Source: Orthonyx spaldingii (lineage: Eukaryota; Chordata; Aves; Passeriformes; Orthonychidae). From it: a stretch of DNA of 64,000 nucleotides. This document shows, one piece after another, positions 1-12,740 of the stretch; positions within the stretch are counted from its first letter, which is position 1; each line of letters starts with the position of its first letter. The notes below the pieces were generated by a model. The model was not told where the DNA came from, ran no database searches, and was given only the letters and a program-made list of their open reading frames with translations. A program made the translations under genes and the position numbers. The DNA is taken from assembly GCA_013397795.1 (NCBI GenBank), contig VZTJ01001450.1:218820-282819 (forward strand), written 5' to 3'.

Positions 1-3000
1 CCAAGAGAAAGATGCTCTCTACCCGTGGGATTTCTTCACAGCATTAGTGCATGAATTAAGAGGTTGCTCCAATTTTTTCTTTATCCCACCAGGACTTTGA
101 CAATGTCTTAGTTTACTACCACAATGTCTACACTGAAATTCTAGCCTGGGCATTCCTGTCAAGATTTGGTTTCCCCACCATGGTTTACATTCCCACTAAA
201 TTTGAGAGGCACTGCAGTATGCAAAAATGGTGGTGGATGTTTGAGGGGTCTGACTGGCTTCTGAAACATCTCTGAACTTTCCTTGAGGAAGGCAGAGAAG
301 GGACTTAAGAACTGAACTCGGTTATCAGCTTAAGAGGGTCTGGGTCGGTCGTAGGTCAGCTGTGGTCACTTCTGAAAGTGTTCTGTGAAGTTTAGGGTGC
401 TTTGAGTTTTGTTGGAAATGATAAGAAGTCCCTCTAAAGCTTCCCATGGATATGGTGTTCCTGTAGCTGGTGATCTTTCACTAAAATCAGCAGGTGGGGA
501 GGCTCTGGGCTGTTGTTTGTGAGATTGTTATTCCAGGATGGATTTTTCAGTGTGTTTATAACTGCAGTGATGCCTCTGACACACAAATCAATGCTCAGAG
601 CTGGGGGAAGTTTCTCAGCACTTGTTTAGATTTCATTGACTTTAACATGCAAATTATTCGTATTTAATAGATGGAAATGGAGGCAGAGGAATATCACTGA
701 GTATCATTCTTGGAATGCTGCACAAGAAGGATCCTTAGAGGAGAGGTCCCTGTGGCTGTTCACGGGAGGCTCTGGGAGCAGCTGCTGGTTGTGCTCCCAG
801 CTCCTGGCGCTGTGGAACACAGCAGTTTGTTCTCCCTCTGCTCCCTGCAGCGTGCCAGAGGCAGCAGGGCTGCTCTCGAAATACCAGCCCTTCCAGAGAT
901 GTGCCTGGGCAGCCCTGGAGTGTGTTTGGACTGATTTATAAACTATGTGAGGCAGCAGCAGAGCAGTGGAGAGCTCTACAGAGCTGGAGTGTTGGACACA
1001 GAGGAGATGGGTGACCTTAACTTCACAGGTCACCTGTGCACCATGCTGGGTATGGAGGTGTCTTTTCAGAGTCCCTAGAAAACCCACTGGGGCCGACCAG
1101 AGAGGAGGGACATGTCTGTGGCTGGTGCTCTGCCCCCCTGGACAACTGCCCAAATTCTTCCCTACTCTATTAACAGACAGTGTCTTCTGTCAATTCATCC
1201 CACAGCCTCCAGCCCCAGAATTTTCGTGGGGATGTAGAAGGGAGAAGGGAGAAGATCATGTTAAGCAATCATTACATGAATTGAAATCTTTAAAACTAAT
1301 AATGACCCCATTCCCGTGATACCTGGTACCTAAACAGAGTTCTGTCAGAGTGCACACAGGCCAGGAAGGGGAGCTATAAAATATCTCTCTCTGGGCTTTG
1401 GGTTTTCACATGTATTTGGTTTGAGGCAAGTGGGTACATGAAAAGAACCACAGAAAATTGTATTTAGTAGTCAGAGTACGTTAGGTCCTTGAATCATTAA
1501 CACTAAAGACATTTTGAAGTGTTAGCTTCCAACTTAACGGAAGGTTTAAGTAAATTGCATGTAAAATATTCCCATGTTTACTCTACAGTGAAGTGTTGCC
1601 TCACTTGACTGTAAAAATGCACTTCTTGGAACAGAAAGCTAAACTGAACTGGTCTCATTTATCATATCTCTGAAAGTGTGTGGCATTTCTTTGTTCCTGG
1701 GAGAAAGCAGAAGGAAAAGCCTTGATTGCAGGTTAAATAGTGTGTATCCTCTAACTGCTGCACCAAATTGATCCTCATGTGCTTAATGCATTTACTTTGA
1801 ATCCAAAGCCTGGAGGTTTAACTCTGTGTGCCTTGAAATGAAAGTACACTTTGGTGATGAAGAAGGCATTTGCCTTCAGGTTGGGAAAAACTGAAGCTCA
1901 CGTCATCTCAGCATGATTAGAGCTGGTGTGTGCTGCTGACCTGGGGGCGTGCAGCAACAGGCAGGAGCACAGACACAATCAATTCATTCTCTGGCTGTGG
2001 AGAACGGGGCTCTAACAAGGTGAAAATCCCTCCAACAAGAATAATAAAGATCATCATTATTAAGAAACCAAAGGATAAAAATATTTGGGAGTGTCATTAC
2101 AGTACTTACAGTGCTCAGAGTATGCGGTGTGTGCAGTGGCATAGAAATAAATTATGTTTAATCAATAGGAAATTAAAGGTCAATCTTAGGAGCGAGGCTC
2201 AGTTTAAGGGAATTATACCATGCTTACAGGCTTGCAGAGTTTACACTTCAATTAACCAGTGTAAGTCTGAAGAATCAGGGTTTAAACTGCAGAAACTCTA
2301 TCCTGGTACCAATTGTTAAAGTCAGTCAGTAGTGTGCACACCTTGGCCCTCTACCTGGCCAGGTAAACTAGCAAAGTAAAAACACTGTGATATTTTCACA
2401 GTAAAACTGAATCTTTGTAATCATTTCTAGACCTGATTCCATTTCAATTCATTCATTTTCTGTTCCCTCCCCTTTCTTTTCTTCACAGTAGTTTCTAGTA
2501 GTATTTGGGGGGGAAAATACCTAATTGGAAGCTTTGGAGTTAATTTTCATGGAAAATGCATTTATATATCACACTGTGGACAATTTTGTCATTAAAATCT
2601 GTCTCATGTGTCTTTGCCTTGTTGCCCAGTTGGCCTTGCAGGACGCTGCGTGGAGCTCCTTTCTCCCGGGAAGTGTTGGCGTTACACCTTTGGATCAGTG
2701 CTGGATGCAGAGAGCTCTGAGAGCATCTGCCAAGCTACAGAGCTCTTCAGATGTCAGCTGGCTTCTTATCTGGCTGGGCTTCAGGCACTCATGCTTCCAG
2801 GGTATTTTAATTTCTAAAGTCAGATTTTTGCCCTCTGTTTTGAGGTTCTATCCTTTAGAATTCCTGAACTCTTTCCAAAAATGTCAGCCCCGCCCCAGAC
2901 AGACCTATCTTTTAGGTAGGTCTGCCCGTTCTCCAGAAAGGATTGTGAAGCCCTGTCATAAAGCAGGAGTGGATTTTGTTTCCTTGCACTTTGCTGTGAG

Positions 3001-4689
3001 GCTGCACTGCTGATATCCAGCTCTGTGAGACACAACGTTCCTGGACTTCCTCTGAGTTGTTGTCACCGCAGGTGCCTCGTTCTGCAGAGACACAAGACAC
3101 TCATTGTTTTGCAGGTGAAGGAGATTGTCTACGTTTATATTAAATACTGTCTTTGAAAATGCCTGACCTCTTTCTCCATTTCCAATAAACCAATGTATCT
3201 CCTCCAAACCCTGACCCTTCCTGGCGCTCAGCCCTCTGGTGCTGCAGCTCACTGACCACTGGTGCTGTGTCTGTTCTCTGGGTTTGGTTCAGTGGGATGT
3301 GCTCAGCCCTTGCTCTTACCAGCTGGAGGAACCCTTTGAGGACAGCTGTGTACAACAAATTTTGGTTAGACACACAAAAATAAAAATGTGCTTCTGCTTT
3401 ACCTTCACTGGGACTGTACAATGAATGGTGTATATCAAAGGAGCAGACCAATACCTTTAATATGCTCCAATAATGGTATAAAATTCAGGTTTTCTTCTGC
3501 TAACAACAAATGCCCAATGCAGAGAGTTCTCTTTCACACATTTCTTACTTTTATTACTTATCCAAAAGTATTTGAAGTTCTCCCTATTATTTTTTCTTCA
3601 GTTCAGCCTCACAGAACTCCTTCACCCACTAATTGCTTTTGGTCCCATGGGATGTAGCAGCATCCTGTGGCAGAGCCACCCCTGCTGAAGGGCCGCACTT
3701 CCTGGTGCACCTTCCTGCTAGCACAGGGCACGGAGATAATGACAGCTATCTGTAAAATTTGGGCTGAAAACAAATCCAGTAAATGTGGAAGCTTTCTATT
3801 ACCTTTGACCAGTAAAAGCACACCAGGGAGAACCTGAGATATAAACCCTGTTTCTGTAAAACAGTCTTGTGCATTTCTACAGGGTTTTTGTGCACTGTAA
3901 AGGTTAATGGCAGATCTCTGTCTTCTGGGTTAGAAACCATAAATGAGCTGAAGAACTAAACAGCAGAGTGGTGGGGAGAAGATGGGATTTGGTGGCCTCT
4001 CCCTGGTTCCACACAGATAACCCAAAGTGCTCAGATGGGGCTTGCAGTGATTATTCTGCCAGCCTTTGACATAACGAGTGGGTTTTGCCATGGAGAAAAT
4101 GATGCTCTGACCCCATTTTAGACAGATACAAAAAATTGCCAGCAGGTGGCATGCAAAGGGTACGATTTCCCAGGGCTTTTTGCCTTGGTGGGGTTTTCCC
4201 TTAAAAGTGAAATAAAATAGAAATGGGAGTTTAAAGATGGTGCAGTGAGAGGCCCTGTTGGCTGAAGGACTGGAGGTTGCTCTGCACTGCGAGCAATGTG
4301 CCTGCCTTCCTCCTCCCTCCAGAAGGGTTCTGTGGGAGTGCTGGGTTTGGGGTGTGGTGGCTCTGGAGCAGCTCCAGGCCCGGTACCACCCGTGCCCGGA
4401 GCCGCCCGGCACCGCGGAGCGCTGGGCACGGGGACACGGCCCTCGTGGGGCCAGCCCAGATCCTCCCGTGACAGCGCTCAGCAGGCTGGCCCGGTGCCGT
4501 TGGGAACCTACGTGGGGATGAAAGAAATACTATTTTTTGTTTGTGGCCTTATTACAAATGTCTGGGTTTAAGGAACTCTGGCTTCTCCCACATTAGCGCT
4601 CTAGACAAATCTTGAACCACCTTTGTGGCAAGGCCTAACAAACGCTGTCACTTTGACCTAATCCACTTTTCTGCACAGCTGTGCTAAAG
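1..4689. other. Intergenic sequence, no gene recognised
   Basis: Unique sequence with no repeats that I can name and no ORF with family similarity. The only compositional feature is a short CpG-rich patch at about 4370-4510. Confidence 0.5.
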
Positions 4690-5480
4690 TCACCTTTAGT
4701 TTTATCACATTTTAATGCAAACAAGGCCGGAAGGGTGCTTGTTTGGATAGAAGAAGCTGTGACAATTCATCTGAATGGGAACTTCAGTAACTGGGAAGAA
4801 AAATGTGACAGGGAGCTTTATCACCGCATTGTACACAACAATCTGAAAATTATTGCTTCTTTAGGGGCCTATTCTCTTTTTGAGGCCTAGCACAGTCTAT
4901 GCTAAGCAGCCAGACAGCTCTGAATGGTTTGCCAGTCCTAAAGACAGATTTTAATTCTATTGTTTGTGGGTATCCCTGACTTTCCTAAGAGGATTCAAAG
5001 ACAGGCTGCAGAACAAGGCAGCTGACATAAGACTTTGGCCAATCTTTAAAATTCAAATAGCAAAGGAGGTTTTCCTTGGTGCTCTTAAATTAGTCAACCT
5101 CCAGTGATGTTTGCTTTCAAAATTTGTCAAGTTCATTCAAAACTAAACGAACTTGCAAAACGTGCTTTGTTAAGCCTTTTTTAAAAAGTTTGCTTAACCA
5201 CTAATTTCCTGTAACAGTGCGAATAAAGCAGGGAGGAAAGATCCTTTTTTTTCTTTTTGAAACCTGGAAATTGCCATAGTAAGAGGTGCTTTTCAGAAAT
5301 TACATATATAAACATTTACCAAATATGGGCAAATATTTATATAGGCACAGGTCATGTTTGTACTAATTTCTTTTTAATACTTCAAGTAAATTCCAAGTGA
5401 AACTGAACAAGTACTGAAATGCTGAAAAGCTTTATCACAGCCTTCAATAAAGCTACTGCAAACTGAATATTCAAAGTATT
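4690..5480. promoter_or_regulatory. Candidate conserved non-coding block
   Basis: Unique, repeat-free, AT-leaning sequence with dense TAAT/TTTAT/ACAAT cores, following a small CpG-rich patch (about 4370-4510). Both features together resemble distal regulatory DNA. Unsupported by alignment. Confidence 0.22.
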
Positions 5481-6305
5481 TGCAGGACAGCGTTGAACGA
5501 ATCCTTCTTGAGGCTGCAGAGTGAGGTACCCAGAAAATGAGGGATTCAATCTCCTAGGAGACAGCAAACTGGGCTCAGTGGGATCAGGGAACTGGAGCTG
5601 CTGGCTGGCTGGCTCTGCTGTCCCAGAGCTGTGAGCTTGACTGGCAAAGCAGCTCACAATGTGAGTATCCTACTGCAGCAGCAGAAAGGGCCTCTCCCAG
5701 AGCTCCCAAACCTATCTATCCTGCTGCAAAATATGACATTTAATCTGTCCAGGACCAGCAAAACTTCAGCTCCTTGTGTGAAATGTTTTATACAGATATT
5801 GAAACAGCATTCTGGTACAAATAGCAGTGAGATAATTGTACTTACCCTGTACTGGCTTCTCCCAGACAGAAACACGTTTTGGGGATGTTTGTAACAGTGG
5901 GGATGGAGGAGGACAGAAAGTGGAGCTGTGCCTCCCTCAGTGCAAGCACAGGCAAGGAGACAGGAGGGAAAGGAGCAAAAAGTCAGCCTCCCCATGGTTC
6001 TCCCCAGCCCTTGGTGTGGAGAAGTGACTGAATTACATTATTTTTCAGGCTGTACTGTCTTCCCTCCCACCCCCAATTGCTGAGATTGCAAGTCTTGGTG
6101 AACAGTGGTGTTACCAAAACCCAGAAGTAATTTGGGGAATTCTCTGTCAGACTAAAAGGGTGGCAGCTGCCCAAGCTGGCTTTGATGACCACATCTACTT
6201 GAAAATAAACACCCATCAGGTTCTGCCTCTTTTCTTTAAAGAGAATCTGCAGATTATGTAGTGGCTGGCAAATATTTCACTGTGAAAATGTTATTTTTTT
6301 TCATT

Positions 6306-6332
6306 TTATTATTATTATTTATTATTATTATT
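6306..6332. repeat. (TTA)n microsatellite
   Basis: Roughly nine TTA units with one interruption, in an extended T-rich stretch (6290-6350). Confidence 0.85.
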
Positions 6333-7858
6333 CAAAATTTTTTTTTATTTTTGAGGGAATATTTACTTTGAATTTCTCTAGTCTTTAATAACAGAACACT
6401 TGTCAGCAGCATGATTATCCTGGTTGTTTCCAGATCCACCCTGGGATGCACAGGAGGCAGACCTTGGAGGGCAGCTCCTGTTCTCATGGGAGCTATGGAG
6501 TGAAGTCAGCAGTTCTTTTTAACACAACCTGTGGGGTTTGTCCTGGGGGCTGGGGGGCACGAGGGTGTTGCTGGAGCAGGAGCTGAGCCCGCAGCTGCCG
6601 CCCTGGACAGCTCCTCACCGGGCTGTGACCACGCCTGACCCCCCCAGTCCCCCGAGCAGCAAGGCAGAGCCTCCCCTGCAGCGGGTGCTGCCCAGGGAGG
6701 GCCAGGAGCCCCGAAGTGCCAGCCCCGGTGTCGCTGTCACCCTGGCTGCAGAGTGGCACATCAGGGGCAGTGGCAGCACCGCTCTGTGTCAGGACCGTGC
6801 CCTTCCTGCCGGGTCTGCTGAGTTTTGCCCAGGTGAGATCTGCTCAGGTGTCGGCCAAAGGAACCCTGCAGAGGTTGTCTCTGCTCCGCAGGGCATTGCA
6901 TGCACCTCAGCCCAGTTAATATCTATGTTAAACTGCAGGGCTGTTTTCAATATATTTGAAATGCAATTAGGATTCTCTCTAATTACTTATGACTTCTATG
7001 CCAAGACTTGTCTGCAGTGTTGCAATTGCTGATTCCAAAATACCTTTCAACTCTTTCCATGGTACTCTTTGCATCTTCTGACCACTCTCCCTATTAGTTG
7101 CTCCTTGCCTTTCTGACACAACACATCCTTAACTTTCCACCTCTTCCAAAAACAATCCCTGCTCAAACTGTTCACTAATTACTTGCAGGTTTGCTCAGGT
7201 ATTTATTGAGTCACAAGCATGAAGGAGGAACTGAAGACTGGGAACCTACAGAACCCCATCTCCTTATTCAGGAATTTCAGGTTGTTCTCACCTTAGCACT
7301 GCCATTTGTTTATAACCAGGCACTTTGCAGGGAAGGAAAAAAATCCTTTTTCTTCCTCCTTCTATACCTGCCTGTCTCATGCTGGCAATAATTATATTGA
7401 GTGAGTTGGTAAATTCTTCAGCTTGGGTCTGCTCCTGTCCTCAGTGAGGCTCTAATGGATCTGGTTGTGCCCACAAGAGCTCTACACTCCAACCACTGTT
7501 ATGGACCCCGTGCAGGATAATTAACCACAAAGTGAGTTATATGTCCCAGGCTGAAAAGGTAATGAAAATCAAGGTCAGATACCCCGTTGTAGGAGACTAG
7601 GAGGAGTCTTCTGTGTGGGAGGCCATATTAGGCTTCCCACTCCCTTTAAGACTGCAGTTTTTAATGTTTAATAGCATTATATCTTGGAAAAGAGAGTTTA
7701 AAATCTTTTGTCATGAAGTAATGAGTGGGCTTCACACTAATTTATAATCTGCTAGTTTTTAAAAAATTGCTTAGAGCCCACCAAAGCTAGACTGCAGCAA
7801 ATGAAAGAAGAAAATTCTTCTCATTCATTATCCATCAGTTTTCCAGCAACTGGGACTT

Positions 7859-7945
7859 ATTCACAGAATTCTAGGGTTGTAGAGGGAATTTCTGGCTAAT
7901 CTCATCATTTGTGGCAATCAGCCTTGAGGGACTAAGTCTTTGGGC
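7859..7945 (-). mobile_element. Possible old CR1 remnant
   Basis: The string ttcacagaattctagggttg followed by tagagggaatttctgg has the layout of a CR1 3' end but poor identity. Confidence 0.3.
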
Positions 7946-9872
7946 AGTGCCAGAGCTGCTATTCTAGAAGGTCTTTATTTGATTCCTTGTAGGTAAGGCT
8001 GTGGGGTTTGGCCAAAGGCAGGATAACGAAGTCATGTCCAACGATACTTGAGATTTGAGGTAGATCAGATAAGAGAAGTATCTGTATGTGTTGTATCAAC
8101 AAAAAAAAATCCATTTAACTAGAGGTCATAATCTTTTTATTTGGTTTTTTCCTACGGATTTTGTTTTAGATTTCCTTGATTTAACATTACCAAAGGGCAA
8201 AAAAGTAGCCACTGTCTACAGTTACAAGCTATTTTATATAAACACATCACTTTTCAAATTGCTAGTCCTTTCTATAGGTCAGGTCATTATATTCACAAAG
8301 ACAAGTGATGGGATCTAAACCTCCCACTGGAATACCAGAAGCAATTATCTTGGCAAAATCTGGGCAAAATTAATTTTTTGTTTAGACCCTGAAATACTCT
8401 CTTAGTGGAATCCCCTGTGTAATTGCAACTCCATGTCCCAGAAATAAATCCTCTGAGGGTGGAAGAAGACTGTCATTAGGTCCTGTTAGTGTGTCATTCA
8501 CTTCTGTTTTAACCAAAAAAATGTCCAAAAGTGGAAAATGGGTGGGATGGAGGACTTGAAGGATTGTGGCATCTTGAAACACCTCTGCAGTGCTGCCAAC
8601 AAACAAATTAACTCTCAGGACTGAGGTGTATTTTAGCTTCATTGGCCATGGCTCGGGAGGAGCACAAAAGAATATTTGTAATTTTTGGCCTCCTCTGTGC
8701 GGAAGCTGCAGTTTTGAGTGAGTCCTCTCAAAAGAACTGCTGAGTTCTGTCCTGTTTGGGACCTGCCAGAGACTTGTTACCTGAAACCCAGGATTTACAG
8801 CAGTTTCTGCCTGGAGGAGTCCATAACCCCTGGACAGCCCAGTTGGCTGGAGCTGCCTGGCTGAGCACAGCTGGCGCTCGAGCTCTGGCTGCTCCTGGCT
8901 CTGTCCATCCCTCCTGTGAGGAGCTCAGCCCCAGCAGCTCCTGCTGCTCCCCTCTTCCCACTCTCTGCCCCTGTGTGTGTGGAGGCAAAGCCTGCATCTC
9001 CTGCCCAAGCCTGCAAAGCAATTTGGTTGCTAAGTACAAGCCGGAAATAAAATCCCACTTGCTTTCTTCATTTTATGAGCTGCCTTCAGGGAAGTGCAGG
9101 GTTTTCAGTAAACTGAGATGTGAGGTTCCTGTGTGCTGGAATGTGTTGCTTTTCAATATAAACCTTAGTCTGTGGTATCATTTTCTCTGCTTACTGGAGG
9201 TCCTTGAAGTTTTTGAAGTCATTGGTGGAAACTCTGCTGTACAGAGGAGATGGAGTACGTGTGGATAGTGGCAAACACCCAAAGCAACAGACAGGACAGC
9301 AGGAGGAATGAGCATCCCCTGGGTCGTTAATCCTTGTGTGCAGACTGGGTGAGGGCTGTGGTGAGTGGCACCCGTCACCTGAGGGAATATGGACAGCCAG
9401 AATCTCTCGTGTCACAGCTCTTGTGTGCTTGCACCACTCAGTTAAAAATACTGTGGGAAAAGTGAACACGGTAAAGTGAGCTAAGGAATAGAATAGAATT
9501 GTAAATTAGGGCAGGATAAGAGGGAAAGAAAGAGTTTAGTTTGGATTACAGACCTCACTACTGTGCCCATTACTTCATTTCCAACTTCCTTCCCTCCCAG
9601 CAAATGGGGAACACAGGCAATGGCTTGGCTCGTGCTTGTGCTTCTGTCCCTGTTATGGAACTGCTCTGCCCTGGGCTTTCTGCCCTTTGCTTTTCCTCTC
9701 TCACAGCCTCTGTCACTGATCCTGCTCCATCCCCAGCATCTCCCTCCCACCCTGCTGCACTAACCAGGAGTGAGCAATCTGCTTCCCTCATTGCTTCTTT
9801 TCCTCTGTCCAAGGTAGGCAGGTTATCTTCCTCCTTCCACTTCCCCAGCTGTCTGCTGAGCCAGCCCCAGGC

Positions 9873-9960
9873 TGTTCCGGGTGGGGAGGGACCCTCAAGG
9901 ATCCCTGAGTGCAGCTCTGGGGTGAATGTCCCATGCGGGGGTTGCAGCTGTGCCCTGGCG
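9873..9960 (-). mobile_element. Possible CR1 remnant
   Basis: The stretch ttccgggtggggagggaccc then tcaaggatccctgagtgcag resembles the reverse-complemented CR1 3' end. Too short and diverged for certainty. Confidence 0.4.
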
Positions 9961-10835
9961 TTACCCACACCGTGCTCTGCCCACCCCAGCAAACCTCAGG
10001 CTCCCACCCCAGCCCTTCAGGTCCCCTTCCTCACACCCAGACTATTGTTACTCATTTTCCCCACCAGGATCCCACATTACAACCCTTCTGTCTTACCTGT
10101 TAGCCCTCACTTTGCACTGGCTGCACTGCCTTGACTATTTCATATTCTGCCTAACTCCAAATGTACCAGCTGATTCTGTCTCTTGCTGCTCACTTTTCAC
10201 TGTATTTTGCATTTCCCCTGCTCCCTCTCTCCTTGTCACAACAGAAATACACATTTTTCTCTGTCAGCAATCTACCTTTATGGATATACAGCAGTCCAGG
10301 CTTGGAAGGTGCTCATCTGTTCTTCAACTATCTGTTAATGATTTAGAGTACAGTTGCAATACATAGGTTTCATCTAAAATTTAAAAAATAAAGAATAGCA
10401 TTTCTGTTACTTTAAAGAAAAATTTATGGTTTCATGACTATTAAAATTATTTTTAAATTTCAGACAAATTCAGATGTTTTGGTGTTTACATAATTTCATT
10501 AAATATTTTCTCCATGTGCTAAGAAATTGGAAGCAGTTCTGTTCAAGATGTTCTGTCTTAATAGGAGCCATATTGCACCTGTTGTATCCATTACAACAAG
10601 CAGTTAGATTTGTGTTTCAAATGAAAGATCATTTTAGAGTTATCTTTTCCATATAAAATACAGAAAATAAAGGTGAAATTAGTCTGATAACGCCTAGCAA
10701 ACAGGGCGTGGAGAGTGGGACAATGGGCCTTGTGGGGCTGAAATGCTTTAGCCACACTCCCCGTGCCAAGAGAGCAAGTGGAACTCGTATTCACCTGTCC
10801 TTGCTTTGGCTTTTTGCTTTTATTTGGAACTTCGG

Positions 10836-11500
10836 GGGGCTCGGGCCACAGCAGGACCGGGGGGATGGCAGCAGGGCCCGGGGGACAGCAGCAGGACCCG
10901 GGGGGTGGCAGCAGGGCCCGGGGGGTGGCAGCAGGGTCCGGGGGACGGCAGGACCCGGGGCTGGCGGCTGGCCGGGGCTGCCGGACGGTGTCACCCCTGT
11001 CCCCGGCTGTCGCGGCGGTGGCACCGCGGAACCAGAGCCCCGCTCCGCGCTGCCCGCGCCGGGAGCCGCGCTCGCACAAGTATCAGCTGACGCTCCTGTG
11101 GCACGGGTTATTTCAAAGAAGTAGCGGTAACAATGGCTCACAGTAATAACAGCGCTGCCGCGTCCCCCGGGGGAAGGCACAGAATGCTATCTCGCCACAT
11201 GATCTCATTTCTTTTAAGCTCTGCACTAACCGCTGACATATCGCATAAATGCCTCCTTTATTACCTGCCAGTGATTGTCTTCTGTGCTGGGAACGGCCTC
11301 CGGAGCCCAGGTCCCGGTGGCAGCCGAGCCCGCGCTCCCGCCGGGGAATCTGTGCGTGTCTGGCCGCGGGGGCCCCGCTCCCACCCGAGCATCCCCGCGC
11401 TCCGGCCCCGCCGCCGCTCTGAGCCGCCTTTGTTCAGGTGCGGGGCCGGCCCGGGAGCTGGCACCGGCCGGGGCTCTGCTGCTCCGTTTGCCAAGTCACT
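10836..11500. promoter_or_regulatory. Intergenic CpG-rich island
   Basis: A GC-rich, CpG-dense segment flanked on both sides by AT-rich DNA. It opens with a 20-bp minisatellite, contains a less GC-rich unique core (about 11090-11280), and has a second CpG-dense half at 11290-11480. It could be a promoter of an unannotated transcript or a GC-rich enhancer. No coding exon or splice structure was recognised. Confidence 0.45.
10849..10965. repeat. 20-bp G-rich minisatellite
   Basis: Units of exactly 20 bp start at 10849, 10869, 10889, 10909 and 10929, followed by a partial unit at 10949. The consensus is cagcagg-(g/a)cccggggg-(g/a)-(t/c)gg. Each unit has a run of five or six Gs, so the array has G-quadruplex potential. 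Confidence 0.92.
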
Positions 11501-11900
11501 AATTTGCCGTTTTGGTCGGGGGTGGGTTTTTTAAGTGGTGTCCAGCGGGTAATGTAGCCTGGCCACACATCCCCGCAAGGATTCTGGTTCTTATCTCTGC
11601 GGCTGCTTTCAGACAAAAGCAACATTCAGGCACATCGCTTCCCTTATCGGCCTGCTAGCAGATAAAATGGTTATTTTTCAAATTGCCTCTCTCTTTCCCG
11701 TTTTAAGTAGACCTATATAGATACTTTTCAGTCGTTTTAGTCTGCAGATATTCATTTCACACAAACAAGAATACACATTCTGTTCTGTATGACCGTTCAT
11801 TCAAACCTCACTTCCATTTGAACAAAGCACATTCTCTGTATTTCATTATATTATGCTTTAATCTGTTCTGTCCAGCCCTGTTTAAATTAAATAAAGGGCA
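11500..11900. promoter_or_regulatory. Candidate conserved element with GATA motifs
   Basis: Unique sequence flanking the CpG island. Three GATA cores fall within 75 bp (TTATCT 11591-11596, CTTATC 11643-11648, AGATAA 11660-11665), with a TCF/LEF-like AACAAAG near 11820. Inferred regulatory DNA. Confidence 0.3.
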
Positions 11901-12248
11901 GAAAGTAGCACACAAGTCAGAGTGACCATTTTCCCCAGCAGTGGATTACAGTCTGCTGCTCACACACCTGCTCAGGCTGGTGTTGAATTGGTAGATGGTA
12001 CCTTTTACCCTCAGCTTTTTCCTTTATTTTTCTGCAATGTCCTGTTTTGAAAGGACTGGTAATTGTTTGGTACTCTGAGCACAGCAAAGGACTAAGCTCT
12101 TCAATAAATCTGTGCTTTGCAGATAAATATTTTGATCGATGGTAATAAATGAAGCCACAGCAACAGCAATCTGCTGTCTGTGAGCAGTGCCTGGGTGTGG
12201 ACCTCTCCAGCTTCCTCCCTAAGCCCACTCCTCCTGGTCTTTAAAGAT

Positions 12249-12740
12249 CATTGAATCCCAGAATCCCAGACTGGTTTGGGGTGGAAGGGACCTTACAGCC
12301 CATCCAGTGCCACCCCTGCCATGGGCAGGGACACCTCCCACTGTCCCAGGCTGCTCCAAGCCCCAGTGTCCAACCTGGCCTTGGGCACTGCCAGGGATCC
12401 AGGGGCAGCCACAGCTGCTCTGGGCGCCCTGTGCCAGGGCCTCCCCACCCTCACAGGGAACAATTTCTTCCTAATATCCAATCCAACCCCACTCTCTGGT
12501 AGTTTAAAACCTTTCCCCCTTGTCCTGGCACTGTCCTGGCACTATAAAAGGCCTCTCTTCCTGCTTTTCATAAGCTGCCCCTGGAATGCTGCAAAGAAAT
12601 CTCCCCTAAACCTTCTCTCCTCCACGCTGAGCAGTCCCAGCTCCACAGGTCATTCTCTCTATTCCTGGTCTTCCAGCCAAGCCTGGGCTCAGGTGTGCCA
12701 GAGCGCTAAGCTCAGCTTTCCAGGCCCCTGTGAGATAAGT
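12249..12740 (-). mobile_element. CR1 LINE fragment, about 0.5 kb
   Basis: It begins attgaatcccagaatcccag, then gtttggggtggaagggacct, ccatgggcagggacacctcc, ctgctccaagccccagtgtc and caatttcttcctaatatcca. The distal half (ccttctctcctcc, agcagtcccagctc, ttccagccaagcctgg) matches deeper CR1 3' UTR sequence. Minus orientation. Confidence 0.92.

Larger units (their letters stand above)
5481..10835. other. Intergenic block, no gene recognised
   Basis: It contains a TTA microsatellite (6306-6332), GC-rich unique sequence at 6530-6850, a weak CR1-like stretch at 7859-7945 and another at 9873-9960. An 86-codon minus-strand ORF at 8382-8642 has no recognised family. Otherwise nothing was identified. 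Confidence 0.5.

Noticed and set aside
10591..11180. Several overlapping proline/glycine-rich ORFs
   Set aside because: They are translations of the 20-bp G-rich minisatellite and CpG island in multiple frames.
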